Shown piece after piece: positions 1 to 10,400 of a DNA stretch of 64,000 nt. Source of the stretch: Panonychus citri (Eukaryota; Arthropoda; Arachnida; Trombidiformes; Tetranychidae); assembly GCF_014898815.1 (NCBI RefSeq), contig NW_026515433.1:518501-582500 (forward strand). Direction: 5' to 3'. Position 1 is the stretch's first letter. The number at the start of each line of letters is the position of its first letter. A model generated the notes under the pieces. It made no database searches. It was not told where the DNA came from and saw nothing but the letters and a program-made list of their open reading frames with translations. The position numbers were made by a program, and so were the translations under genes.

Positions 1-807
1 TGGCCGAGTAGAATGAGGCTTTTCTTTCAATGGAGGGACAAAAGGGATATTTCTGTTGTCTATTTTATCTTTGAATTTAGTTTGTGGCCTTTGAATGTTA
101 CGAGCGGTAATTAAATTAACAACCATATCTCGTTTTCGCTTTATTCCTTGGCTCTGATTAGAGATCCATTTTGTCCTTTGCTGGTTAATGGCGACAGCGG
201 TGCTATTACTAACATTCAGTGTTGCAACAATAAGTTCTTGATCTTTTTTCTTTAAACCTGCAGCATCATCTAGATTATGATTCTGTAAGAAAACAATTGA
301 TACAAAAATTTCATTTACATTACATTGTAAGAGGAAAGATAAATGAGAATATGACTTACAATTCTATCCAGTATAATGTCATTCAAGTCGCAAAGTGCAT
401 CAAACTTATCTTCGGGCGTCGTCAGTTTCCTGATATTTTTATCATCTGTTCGAGCCTTTTTAGCCAAAGAGCTTATCCTGAAATTACATAAAAATCACAT
501 AAACATCAAACCAATTGATTTAAAAAACAAATCCGATAATCTTACAACGTAATCATATTTTTCTCCTCAGCTTCCATTAAAGCTTTAAAGCTCGAATAAG
601 TTGAATTAATATCAAAATCTGTTGCATTGAATCCAAGACTAGCAGAAATGGCTTCTTTGATAGATTGTTGCAAATCCTTAAAGAAAAGAAATCAAAAATA
701 ATTAATTTAACAAAATAAACATTTAACACAAAAAAAGAATGACAATTGAAACTCACCGTCGTAACATCTTCGACATAACTGGATTTAACTTCTTCTTCCT
801 CATCCAT
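1..807 (-). CDS. EXOSC10: Exosome nuclease EXOSC10/Rrp6, N-terminal part (runs off left edge)
   Basis: This is the 5' end of the nuclear exosome 3'-5' exoribonuclease Rrp6/EXOSC10, which trims and degrades rRNA, snoRNA and aberrant nuclear RNA. Four exons can be read on the minus strand: 807-757, 676-546, 477-360 and 282-1, all with GT...AG introns and consistent phases. The start codon at 807-805 opens with Met-Asp followed by four Glu. Only the N-terminal PMC2NT region that binds the C1D/Rrp47 cofactor is present. Its PEDKFD, LNDIILDRI and KFKDKIDN blocks match the human protein as I know it (EDKFD, ANDVILERV, KFREKIDN), and a LKEKPHSTRP-type basic stretch follows. The DEDD nuclease and HRDC domains must lie to the left of the window. 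It shares its upstream region with RPL36A on the opposite strand. Confidence 0.88.
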
Positions 808-1386
808 GGTAGAGAAATTTCGATAAACTAGAACAAATTGCCAATAATTTAATTCAAATAACAAAAGTTAAATAATAATTTAAATTTCTAAACAACAATT
901 AACAAAAATACTTTTCGTTCAAAACAAGAGCATGTGTCTAGTCACCATGGAAACTGATGCTAAGATGGTGAAGCGGAACATTCAAAGTCTCTTTCAACTA
1001 CAATCTAAATTTCAAATTCTCATTAAATTTGATTCCAACTCTTACAACGATAAAAATTAACTAAAAAACCAAAGAATTAAAATACAGTAATCAGAAATTT
1101 CTTGATAAATCAATTAAAAATCAATTGATGGAAAGGGAAGTTTAGTTGATTGAAATTAAGAAAAAGAATTTCAAGTTTATTTTAAATTTGGCGCTTTTTG
1201 TTAGACAAGAAAGTTGATCGGGTCTCTTGTCTTCATCCGTTTCCGTTTTGAATGTCTGTTGACTTGATGGTTTTCAAGTTAAATTGTTTCTTTTGGATTT
1301 AATTGTAATTTAATTAATTTGTTTAACTAATTGGTTGTTTCATTTTCTATTTTGTTACATAGTTAATTATTTAATTAGTGACCATC
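808..1386. promoter_or_regulatory. Divergent promoter region EXOSC10 / RPL36A
   Basis: This 580-bp gap separates two genes that point away from each other, so it should hold both promoters. A pyrimidine-rich stretch around 1221-1247 (tctcttgtcttcatccg) is in the right place for the TCT/TOP-type initiator typical of ribosomal protein genes. That assignment is inference; the start site is not visible. A 5'UTR intron ending at the AG near 1378 is possible but not proven. Confidence 0.35.
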
Positions 1387-1701
1387 ATGGTTAACGTACC
1401 AAAAACTAAGAGAACCTATTGTGGTAAATGTAAGAAACATACCATGCATAAGGTTAATCAATACAAGAAAGGTAAAGATTCAATTCATGCTCAAGGAAAA
1501 AGAAGGTACGACAGAAAACAACGAGGTTATGGTGGACAAACTAAGCCTATTTTCCGAAAGAAGGCCAAGACAACCAAGAAGATCGTTTTGAGGATGGAAT
1601 GTGGTGATTGTAAATACAGGAATCAAGTTCCAATCAAGCGATGTAAACATTTCGAAATTGGTGGTGAAAAGAGAAGAAAGGGACAAATGATCCAATTCTA
1701 A
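1387..1701 (+). CDS. RPL36A: Ribosomal protein eL42 (L36a/L44)
   Basis: This is large-subunit ribosomal protein eL42, which sits near the ribosomal E site. The single exon encodes 104 residues, the standard family length. The start was set at 1387 because the family begins MVNVPKTKRTYC; a non-AUG start three codons upstream is a scanning artefact. Zinc-ribbon cysteines are visible at 12, 15, 72 and 75, and the basic middle part contains the QGKRRYDRKQ and GGQTKPIF blocks. The proline of the TKP motif (residue 54; position 56 in yeast) is kept, the state linked in fungi with cycloheximide sensitivity. A polyadenylation signal follows 42 bases after the stop. Confidence 0.98.
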   Translation: MVNVPKTKRTYCGKCKKHTMHKVNQYKKGKDSIHAQGKRRYDRKQRGYGGQTKPIFRKKAKTTKKIVLRMECGDCKYRNQVPIKRCKHFEIGGEKRRKGQMIQF

Positions 1702-1742
1702 CCTTAATCCTGTGAATTTAATTACACCTTAACATTTAACTT

Positions 1743-1748
1743 AATAAA
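1743..1748 (+). terminator. AATAAA polyadenylation signal of RPL36A
   Basis: A canonical AATAAA lies shortly downstream of the RPL36A stop codon. It is the likely 3'-end signal. The convergent gene RTRAF ends at 2015. Confidence 0.6.
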
Positions 1749-2014
1749 TGTTTAACATAAATTACTCCACAAGTTAACCTTGGTTCTCATGAAAGTTAAT
1801 GTTCATTTCGCGTTAATCCCCATTTCTTTCCATCAACCATGATCTCCAATTGATCATCATTCTTTTCAATTTCTAGTCGTGTTAATCCTGTTTTTGAAAC
1901 CTCGTGCAACCCAATGGTTCAGTTTAGATTGAATTTTTAAAGAGAATCAACAATCAAATTGCTAGATGAATATCTTTTATTTTAACAGATCAGATGTTAC
2001 CCAAATTTTGAACA

Positions 2015-2975
2015 TTATCGGCCCACTTGTCCCAAACTAGTATCTGTTTTAGGATTAGCGGTTATCGCCTGGATAGAAACTATAACTTGATTTATCTTAT
2101 TCTGTAAATCTCTGAGATCATTGATATACAAAATTCGTAAAACTTTTGCAGCTCGTACTAAATTTTGATCTTTGATGTCGAAACCAAGTTGACTGTTTTC
2201 TAATGTGAATGATTTCTCATTATTAACATCGGTGTCAGGTTTTTCCGCTTGTAACGCATCGGCAGTTAATCGAGTTTTAATCAAATGATTAATGGCTTTT
2301 AAGGTGACCAGATGATCGGGATGTTGTGGTACTTTCAACACTTTCGCTATTTCATTGACACCATGTTTAAATTCTTTAGAATTAAAATCTAGATTGTCCA
2401 AGGGATTCGCCTGAACCATTTGCGGATTAGTGGCTTGACTTTTAACCAGTTTACCAGTTACATCTTTGTATTTGTCGACTGAAAGAAAAAAAAAATTTGT
2501 TACATTAATTAGATGATTTTATGTGTCACTTTCTCTTGTTGTAAAATATTACTCACAATTGTCATTATAATCTAATCTGACCGCTGTTGAGATTAACCAG
2601 TCCAGGATAAGTTTACGGTCTTTACAATCAAACGGACATTTAACTGCATCAAGATACTGAAAGTAAATAAAAAGAGTGAGAATTTACATTTGAATCATTT
2701 AATCAATTTCTCGATTTACTTGTTTAAAGGCTTTATCCCAATCTGAAGAACTGATTTTCCTGAGCTCAGCTCTTTCCTCGATGGGGTAACATCTTATCTT
2801 TTGATCTTCTAACCAGGCGACCAAATTTCTGAAAGCATTTTCATCTGTGTAAGAAAATCAAATAGACAAACAGGTAAGTAAACAAGATGGAAAATACCAG
2901 ATACAAATTACTTACCTTCGATGTTAAATTCATCAGCTTTAAAAATTCGAGAGCTTTTAACTTACGAGCAAACAT
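2015..2975 (-). CDS. RTRAF: RNA transcription, translation and transport factor (RTRAF/hCLE/C14orf166), with a one-base frame break
   Basis: RTRAF is a subunit of the tRNA ligase complex and of the RNA transport granule machinery, acting in nucleus and cytoplasm. Exons on the minus strand are 2975-2916, 2844-2720, 2656-2557 and 2478-2015. Recognisable blocks are RNLVAWLEDQKIR, CPFDCKDRKLILDWL, AVRLDYNDN, and a C-terminus ending in a PKTD...LGQVGR motif, close to PKTDHRLGKVGR of the human protein. The first exon opens like the family (MFARKLKALEF), but after the T5 run at about 2941-2945 the conserved continuation (ADEFNIE) lies in another frame. As written, exon 1 joined to exon 2 reads into a stop. 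One additional base in the run repairs it, so the gene is probably intact in the animal; a real loss cannot be excluded. Confidence 0.9.
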
Positions 2976-3303
2976 GGCGACGAATAAATAGTTGAGAATA
3001 AAGTGTCACATAGATTAATTAATGTTCGGCATAATTAAAGAACCAGATGATTTAATTGCTCAGTCAAACCCAAATTCTTGTGTTTTCGTGAAAATAGTCA
3101 CTTTTCAATTATCCTTCGAGCTTAAGCTCTTCAAATAATAAAGCGAAAAATTCTTGACACTTTTGGCTACGAATTTAATTAATGTTTGAAACAAAGCCTA
3201 ACACTTTCTATTTTACGATAATAAGCTAACTAATTGGAGTATAAACTGTTTGCAATTAAATAAATTAATTAAATTTGAGAAATTAAAGAAAATAAACGGC
3301 TTT

Positions 3304-3613
3304 CAGAGCCATCTTGCGATGAGTAAGTCAACCAAAAAGGTAAACATTTAAATTTGCTTGATTTTGAATTTTTCCACTGAAAGTATTTTAAACTATTAAT
3401 TGTTTCTACTTTAATTGTAATTAAGCCAATTTTTTTGTTTTTTAGATTTGTAGGTTTGGAAATGTTTGCTATTCGGTTATGTTCTTTTACGATCAACAAA
3501 CGATCGTCTCTCTTGGTGAAAAGTTTATTTACATCGAATGTTAATTATGTTTTCCAATCCCCTAGACGAGAATTAAAATACAAAGAGAAACACGGAGAGT
3601 CTTTCAAAGGTGA
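3304..3613 (+). repeat. Duplicated segment, copy 1 (5' flank and presequence of the GST)
   Basis: This segment resembles 4470-4785 (copy 2, the start of NDUFAF1). Shared landmarks are cagag.catc.tgcg, the donor-like aggtaaacatt, the ATG context with attcggttatgttc, and agtttatt.acatcgaatgttaatt. Protein similarity stops after about residue 50, where the GST fold begins. I aligned it by eye and did not compute an overall identity. Confidence 0.75.
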
Positions 3614-4362
3614 ATTAACGGCTCCAATTCTTGGTTATTGGAATATTCGAGGTTTTAGTGATCCAATTCGTTTCTTGTTAGCTCAAGCTGGTGTCGAGTA
3701 TGAACTTAAGACTTACAACCTCGGCGCTGCTCCTGAGTATTCAAAAGATGATTTTCGGTCTGGAGCAAATGAACTAGGACTTGATTTCCCTAATTTACCT
3801 TATTACATTGATGGTGACGTTAAACTATCACAAGTGAGTAAAATGATTTGCATTTACTATTGAGTTTAACTTGATTTCGATTCAATTGTTTAATTGGACT
3901 TTTTGTTTCTTGTGAAAAAAGACTGTTGCTATTTTGCGATATTTGGGACGGAAAAATGGACTAGCTGGTATAGAAGAAAATGAGGTAACTCGATGTGATT
4001 TAGCTGAACAAGCGTCGATGGATATGATCATGTTCTTGTTCAAATGTTGGCGAACTCATGATGAAACAGCACAAAAAGAAATCAATGAATATATTCCACC
4101 TAAATTGGAACAATTAAACAAATTCCTTGGATCTGGTCCTTTCGTTCTTGGTGAGAAAGTTTCATACGCTGATTGTATCATGTATTCTCTATTGGATTTC
4201 GTCCGAATTTACAAATGCGAATTGATTGAAGCTCATTCAACACTCAAAGATTTTCTTTCTAAATTTGAATCCTTACCCAAAATCGATGGATATTTGAAAA
4301 GCGACAAATTCAGTCGCTTACCAATTACTGCTCCCAGATTCGTATGGGGAGGAAAAGCTTGA
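3462..4362 (+). CDS. Mu-class glutathione S-transferase with a mitochondrial-type N-terminal extension
   Basis: This is a cytosolic-fold GST of the mu class, which conjugates glutathione to electrophiles. Two coding exons (3462-3833, 3922-4362) give 270 residues; ordinary mu GSTs are about 215-225. The GST part begins at about residue 54 with PILGYWNIRG, placing the catalytic Tyr at 59. The thioredoxin-like domain ends in the glutathione-site motifs NLPYYIDG and SQT (about 110-125), followed by the all-helical C-terminal domain. Residues 1-53 are an addition rich in Arg, Lys and Ser and nearly free of acidic residues at first, as in a mitochondrial presequence, and they match the start of the neighbouring NDUFAF1. 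A possible 5'UTR intron (3340-3445) precedes the start. The GST class call is firm; mitochondrial location is inferred. Confidence 0.93.
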
Positions 4363-4469
4363 CAATCGCAAATTAGTATAGTCAAAGATAATCAATAATC
4401 TTTTAAGGCCTTATGATGATGTTCAAATAATTAATTGATTGTTATTGCTAATTAAACTAGTTCCAGACT

Positions 4470-4785
4470 CAGAGTCATCGTGCGGCTACAAAATAAACTA
4501 AACAGGTAAACATTGAATGAGAATATTTTTGCAAAAATGTTGACGAATATTAATTGTTTTCATTTTATATTTTAATTGTATTAATTGTTTGGTTATTGAA
4601 TAAATTTATTGGGTTTATAACTTCTGAAAATGTTCACCATTCGGTTATGTTCGTTATCTTTGAACAAACAATCACCTCTTCTGGTGAGAAGTTTATTCAC
4701 ATCGAATGTTAATTGTGCGATGCTTCAATCACCCAGAGGAACATTGAAATATGAAGAGAAATACGGAGAATTTGTCGAAGGAGAT
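4470..4785 (+). repeat. Duplicated segment, copy 2 (5' flank and presequence of NDUFAF1)
   Basis: This is the partner of 3304-3613. It is probably the donor copy, because a presequence is expected on NDUFAF1 but not on a mu-class GST. Unlike copy 1, it has no AG acceptor between the gtaaacatt string and the start codon, so no 5'UTR splice is predicted here. Confidence 0.7.
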
Positions 4786-5628
4786 TTCAAGACAAGATGG
4801 AGATTATTAAAGGAAGAATTCCAGCAGATGAAAGAGTTTTACAGTGTATGGGACAATTGGTCTCGATATGTTTTCAAGAGAAAACTAAGAAATCCCATGA
4901 AAAACTATAGAACCATTTGCTTAGACGATGAATTTATCATCTCCGATTTCAGTAAACCCGAAGATTTATCAAAATGGAAGCTTGGGTCAGATAGAATTTG
5001 GAATGAAGGTTATTCTACATGCAGATTAGAACAAAATAACGGAGGTTATGCCACTTTCTCTGGTTACCTTGATTCAATCAATTTACCTAAAGATGGAACG
5101 ATATCTAGAGTTGGTAAGTTTCTTTGAATTCATCTCATTGTTTTATCATATTAATCTAATTCAACTATTTCAGGTTATGTAAATATGACGCTTTTCGAAG
5201 CTCCCGAGTTCGTGGCATCTGACAGTAATATCGAATTTGATATCGAAAAATGGACTCACTTAACGATGAAAATAAGAGGCGACGGTAGACGTTGGATGGT
5301 TATTCTCGGTCAAAGAGGTTATTCTAATCAAAATTGGGATGACAAATATTTAACATGGCTGCCGACTCATGGAGGACCGTATTGGCAAGAAGTTAAAATA
5401 CCGTTTTCTAAATTTTTCCTGGGAGCTTTTGGTCGTATGCAAGAACCACAAGTTCGCGTGGCCCCAAATCCCATCACGTACATTGGATTAACTTTAATGG
5501 ATGGACGAACCGGTCCATTCAGATTAGATGTCAAAAGTTTAGGATTCCTTCAGGATTACAGAAACTATGAAGATTTTGCTTACGAAAGTTACTATGTTCC
5601 AGAGCATCGATATCCTTATCTGGATTAA
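4630..5628 (+). CDS. NDUFAF1: Complex I intermediate-associated protein 30 (NDUFAF1/CIA30)
   Basis: NDUFAF1 is an assembly factor of mitochondrial respiratory complex I. Two exons (4630-5113, 5174-5628) encode 312 residues, close to the 327 of the human protein. The N-terminus is a basic, Ser/Leu-rich presequence. The CIA30 domain (galactose-binding-like) fills the rest. Visible blocks are FSKPEDLSKWKLGSD, the GGYATFSGYL strand, IRGDGRRWMV, PFSKFFLGAFGR, YIGLTLMDGRTGPF, and a C-terminus with EDFAYESYYV as in the family (EEFAYEN). It lies 267 bp downstream of the GST on the same strand, and its first 50 codons share ancestry with that gene. It appears intact. Confidence 0.93.
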
Positions 5629-5832
5629 ATTTGTGTACATTTAAGTTTCTAAACAATTTACATTGATTAACTGGTTGTCACAATATTTAGAACTCAACTG
5701 ATTATAATTTCTACACAGGAAATCATTTTATCCTTGAGCAAAGAAAAGTGTAATTGATATTAAATGACATCGATCACTTGGAAGAAATGAAAATTGATGA
5801 GAAAATATATCATAATAGCTTGTAAATTAACC

Positions 5833-5838
5833 AATAAA
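5833..5838 (+). terminator. AATAAA polyadenylation signal of NDUFAF1
   Basis: AATAAA lies about 205 bases after the stop codon and just before the convergent TMEM60 gene. Confidence 0.5.
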
Positions 5839-5871
5839 AATTTACTTTATTGATCATCAAGTCATTTTTTC

Positions 5872-6276
5872 TCAGCTACAAGATTGATTTCTTATCAAAT
5901 AACGAATGAGGTAAACAATTATGAGACCAAGAACACCCCATAAAGGTGTCATCACAACAAACATGGGAATAGTGGAAAAATATTGTAATTTAAGGCAAAA
6001 GAGAACCTCGGAGATGAATAGAAGAGTAATTCCAACCAAAAGACCTGCTTTCTTTTTCAAGGTTTTCAGAGTGTATTCTTCAACTGGATACCTCAAAGAA
6101 TGAGCCACTTTAATTGCTCCATGGAAAAAGAAGATACAATTAAGAACCCACAATGGCCAGAATATAGCAAACCAATTGGTCACACGATCCGATTTACTTT
6201 CCATTTTAATCAAAATGAAGCAACAGAAGAGAGATATTAACAATAGAGTGGTGATTGATTTTTGTACGATTCCCAT
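5872..6276 (-). CDS. TMEM60: TMEM60-like four-helix membrane protein
   Basis: This single-exon gene encodes 134 residues, the length of vertebrate TMEM60, a small membrane protein of unknown function. Four hydrophobic segments lie at about 8-24, 35-54, 74-94 and 104-126. Diagnostic matches to the family as I know it are NWFAIFWPLWVLN (human NWFLIFIPVWIFD), the LKKKAG link, LFCLKLQYFSTI (human LALCAKLEQFTTM) and the last-helix start PLWGVLG (human PLWALLAG). The family assignment rests on these motifs and the helix layout. The gene converges with NDUFAF1 and lies upstream of, and divergent to, PLC-beta. Confidence 0.8.
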   Translation of the reverse strand: MGIVQKSITTLLLISLFCCFILIKMESKSDRVTNWFAIFWPLWVLNCIFFFHGAIKVAHSLRYPVEEYTLKTLKKKAGLLVGITLLFISEVLFCLKLQYFSTIPMFVVMTPLWGVLGLIIVYLIRYLIRNQSCS

Positions 6277-7482
6277 ATTGGTCTAATATCATGGAACCAA
6301 ATGTTTATGATATGAAAGAAGATAAAAAAACGAGAACATCTAAAGAAATGAAAGAAAACAAAGAAAAAGATTAACAATGATAGAGAAAGAAAAATAGTAA
6401 ATTAAAAGGTAAAATATGTACACAAATAAGAAACTGGTAATGATGACATACCAATGAACCAACCAACCATCCAACCAAAGAATCAACTAATCAATCAATA
6501 AATCAATCAACACCATAATCAGAGTAAACATTAAACTGCCATAATAAAGTACAAAGATGTAAACAAAGGCGACTAAGCGTATCTGTCATCAGTTGATAAT
6601 CCAAGGGATAGAAAAGAAGAAGAGATAATGAAGAAAATAACAAAAAGACATTCACTTTCTATTGGAAAAGATTAACAGCCGATTAAAAGAGAAGCCGATG
6701 AATAGAATAAAAGGAAATTCGAAAATAGACCAATTAAACAAAGAGCGAATTAGAAAGACAATAGATTAATTATTTTCTAAACAATTAACAACCAAAGAAC
6801 ATCAATTGTGATGTGTCTCCATCTACAAGGTCGAAATGAAATTTTCTTTGCTCAGGTTCACATGAAGGTGGAGATTTAATGAAGTTGCGCTAACGAGAAG
6901 AGGTTCAAATGTAAGAAAAAAGATAAACAGAAACTCGGAATGTTCAACAATGCGCATCAATGAGGATGCAGCTTCTTTCCAATGGGCACCTACTCTTTGT
7001 GATTTACCATGAGAAGGAACTTTCATCAGTAGATTTGTTCAGTCTTATTCAGTTTTCTTCTTCTTCTTCTTCTTCTTCACTTTTTACTCTCAGATCATCA
7101 TCCAAGTGTTCATCATTTCTCAGATTTTTCTTTCCTTCTTCTTCTTGTTCACCTTTTCTTGTATTATTATTTTTTTCTCTTCTTCTTCATCTCATGTTTG
7201 TTATAATTTCTTGGTGATTTTTTCTTCTTCTTTTCTTTCACTTTTATTCTATGGGTGAGTTTACGTGTTTTCTAATTCCAGTGTTTCTGTGTATTGTTAT
7301 GACTTCAGCTTCTCCTTTCTCTCCTTCACTTCACCATCATTCTCATCACATTCCTTCAATTCAATCTTCTTCTCTCATCTCATTTCCATTATTATCAACA
7401 TCAGAGTTATCGTCAGTCACCACAAGCATCTTCTTCTTCATCATCACCAGTGTGTTTCTCGTTTATTTTACATGGTAAAGTG
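6277..7482. other. Non-coding region upstream of TMEM60 and PLC-beta
   Basis: This 1.2-kb gap holds no convincing gene. The plus strand from about 7040 to 7460 is strongly pyrimidine-rich (ttcttc runs near 7049-7078 and repeated tcatca). That is probably the 5'UTR and promoter of PLC-beta, and it creates several spurious Ser/Phe-rich open frames. Confidence 0.5.
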
Positions 7483-10400
7483 ATGGCCTCAGGAAAAGCT
7501 GGTGTTCACGTCATTCAACTGAAACCAATTGTGGTGCAAGAGAGACTTCAACAAGGATGCAAATTCGTTAAATGGGACGATGTAAGTAGTTTACTTTTTG
7601 ATTCTGTGTTTTCCTTTCTCCCATCATGTAACTTTTGCCTCTGTTTACTTAGAATTAAATCAGTAAGCATGGTCTCCCTTGTTCTTCAGAGTAATTGTTT
7701 TATTATCATTAAAATTTGAATAGCAAATACATGCCATGTTTACTGTTTTCATCTATCATAACTTTACCATCCAAGGACACACTGTATTCTCAGTCTTAGT
7801 TTTCTTTTTTCTTTTTTCTTTTCCACTATTACATATTATTATTCTTTCTCTTCCTCATAGGATTCAACTATAGGAACCCATGTTACCCTGTGTATCGATT
7901 CCAAAGGATTTTTTCTCTACTGGAAAGATACTAACAATGAAATCGAATACCTAGAAATTTCTTCCATTCGGGATACTCGAACTGGACGAAATGCTCGTGT
8001 TCCCAAAGAAGGTCGACTTCGTGATAGCTGTAACATTGGACTTCCTGAGGTTCCATTAGAGGATAAAACTTTCACTGTTGTTTATGGACCTGATTTTGTA
8101 AATACTTCATTTATTAACTTTGTTGCTCCAAATCGTGATGATGCCATTGAATGGACCGATTCAGTACTCAAAATGGCCTACAACCTATTGGCACTCAACT
8201 CGTCACCTTACACCTTATTAGCTAAAGCTCACACTAAAATACAGCTAATGGTAGATAGGGAAGGACAAATTCCTGTGAGAAATTTTATTAAACAATATGC
8301 TCAGCACAAGGACGATAAGAAGCGCGTTGAAAAGGCCATGGATTTCACGAACATTCCGACTGGAAAGTCAAGTTCCTTTGATCCAGATAAGTTCCCTCTT
8401 GAGACATTCTTACAATTTTATAAACATCTTGTTGTTCGAAGTGAAGTTGACAAAATATTTGACCGACTGTAAGTAACCTTAACAATTTTTTCTCTTAACC
8501 TTTTTTATTCTATTCTCTTTCCCTTCAATCTCCATGTTATTTATTTATCAGCTCAAGATTTTCCAATGCTTCTTTCATCATCATCATCATCATCATCCTC
8601 TTTGATTTGACTTGTAATATGTTTCAAGTGTGTTGATTGTATTATAAGTCAAGAGCTGATTTATATTTTTTACTTTTCTACTTTTACCTTTTCCTTTTTT
8701 TTTCATACATTTCTCATCTTTTACTTTCACCTGATTTCTTATAACCAGATAATTGCAATTCCCTCTTTTCTCTTAATATCTTTTGTACACTGAAATGTTT
8801 AAAATTGTCCTTCTATCTTCTTATCATCATCACCATCATCATCAAACATCATTTTCAACTTCTTTTCCTTTTCCTTTTCTTTTTTTCTGGTAATCATTAT
8901 TTTCCATTGAATAGATCGTTAGATTAGACTCGAAACGAATTAACAGGTTTTCATGTTCATTATAATTCAAATTATCCAACTTTTATTTTCTATTTACTAT
9001 TTTCCTCCTTTTTCTCTATTATTCCTGTTATATCTCCATCATCTTCTTTTTGATATACTTTTCATCAACTTTCTCTCTCTCCCTCTCCCTCTCCAGTATT
9101 TCTGTTGGTGAATCAAGTAAAATGGTAAACAATCATCCAAGGTTGATGACTGTCGATCAGTTTGTTGCTTTTCTAAACAAAGAGCAACGAGATCCTCGAT
9201 TAAACGAAATACTTTATCCATACGCTGATCGAGCCAAGGGAATTGAATTAATATCTCAATACGAACCGAATAAAGTCAATGTTGAGAAAGGTAATTATTG
9301 GTCATTTTTCTTATTCTTTTTTCCCCTGAAAATCATGTTCGAAAAATGAAAATCTCCTTGTTCAATACAATAATGATGATAATGGTAACCATGATAATAA
9401 TAATGGTAAATAAATTAGTTGTTACCAGTATCATTATTATTGTTACTCTGCAATTGTTGATTTATTGTGTTGCTCAGCTTTCACTTAATATTTTCTGTTA
9501 ACTGTTGATTGTGTGATGGCCACTAAGAAATAGCAACAAAAAGACTACAATTTGAGTGAAACATATATGATATTTTATCATATATGTAAGGTTTTCATCA
9601 TCAACCTCATTGTGATTTACTCTCTCGTGTTATTACAACATTAAACCCAAATAACAAGCAATTGAACAGGTTAAACTTATTTTCCCTCTCTTTCCTCTTT
9701 CCTCTCTCATCTTCTGTCTATCTCTGTGTTTATGTTTACTTGGTTTACCATTTTGATAGTTAATTATTATTTTCAATGGTTGACAGGATGTCAACCAATA
9801 TTGTCCTCTAATTTTGATCTCTCTCTCTCTCTCTCTCTCTTCTAACTATTTCAGTTCTGTTGTCACTTTTTGACGCTTTTACTCTTATACAATTTATTCT
9901 CGTCAATCTGATTGACAATCCCTTTTCCGTTTGATTCAATCTTCATCTATTATCATCATCATCTCTTAAAGTTTCTCCTTCTCTCTTTCTTTTAGCTCTT
10001 TATAAATCAACAATTTCTTTCCTTTTACTTACATGGATTTAGTTCTAATATTTGATCCTCCTTCTTTTGCCTACTTGTTCTTACATCACCAATGACCATC
10101 ATCATGTTGATAATTTCTTTCATTCTATGTTTCAATGTATTAATATTTTCTCTTATTGACTAACAGACTGTATCTCAGCTGATGGTTTTCTTCGTTATTT
10201 GATGAGTGATGACAATGCTATTGTTGCGCCTGAAAAGTTTGACCACAATCAGGACATGGACCAACCTCTCAACCACTATTTCGTCAACTCTTCCCACAAT
10301 ACATATCTCACTGGTCATCAGTTGACTGGTAAAGCCTCAGTTGAAATATACCGTCAATGTCTATTAGCGGGCTGTCGTTGCATTGAATTAGATTGTTGGA

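Noticed and set aside
1480..1695. Minus-strand frame inside RPL36A
   Set aside because: Antisense shadow of a fully conserved ribosomal protein gene.
7251..7480. Ser/Phe-rich frames before PLC-beta, one with a signal-peptide-like start
   Set aside because: They come from a ttc/tca-rich pyrimidine tract just before the real PLC-beta start, and no homology or splice logic supports them.
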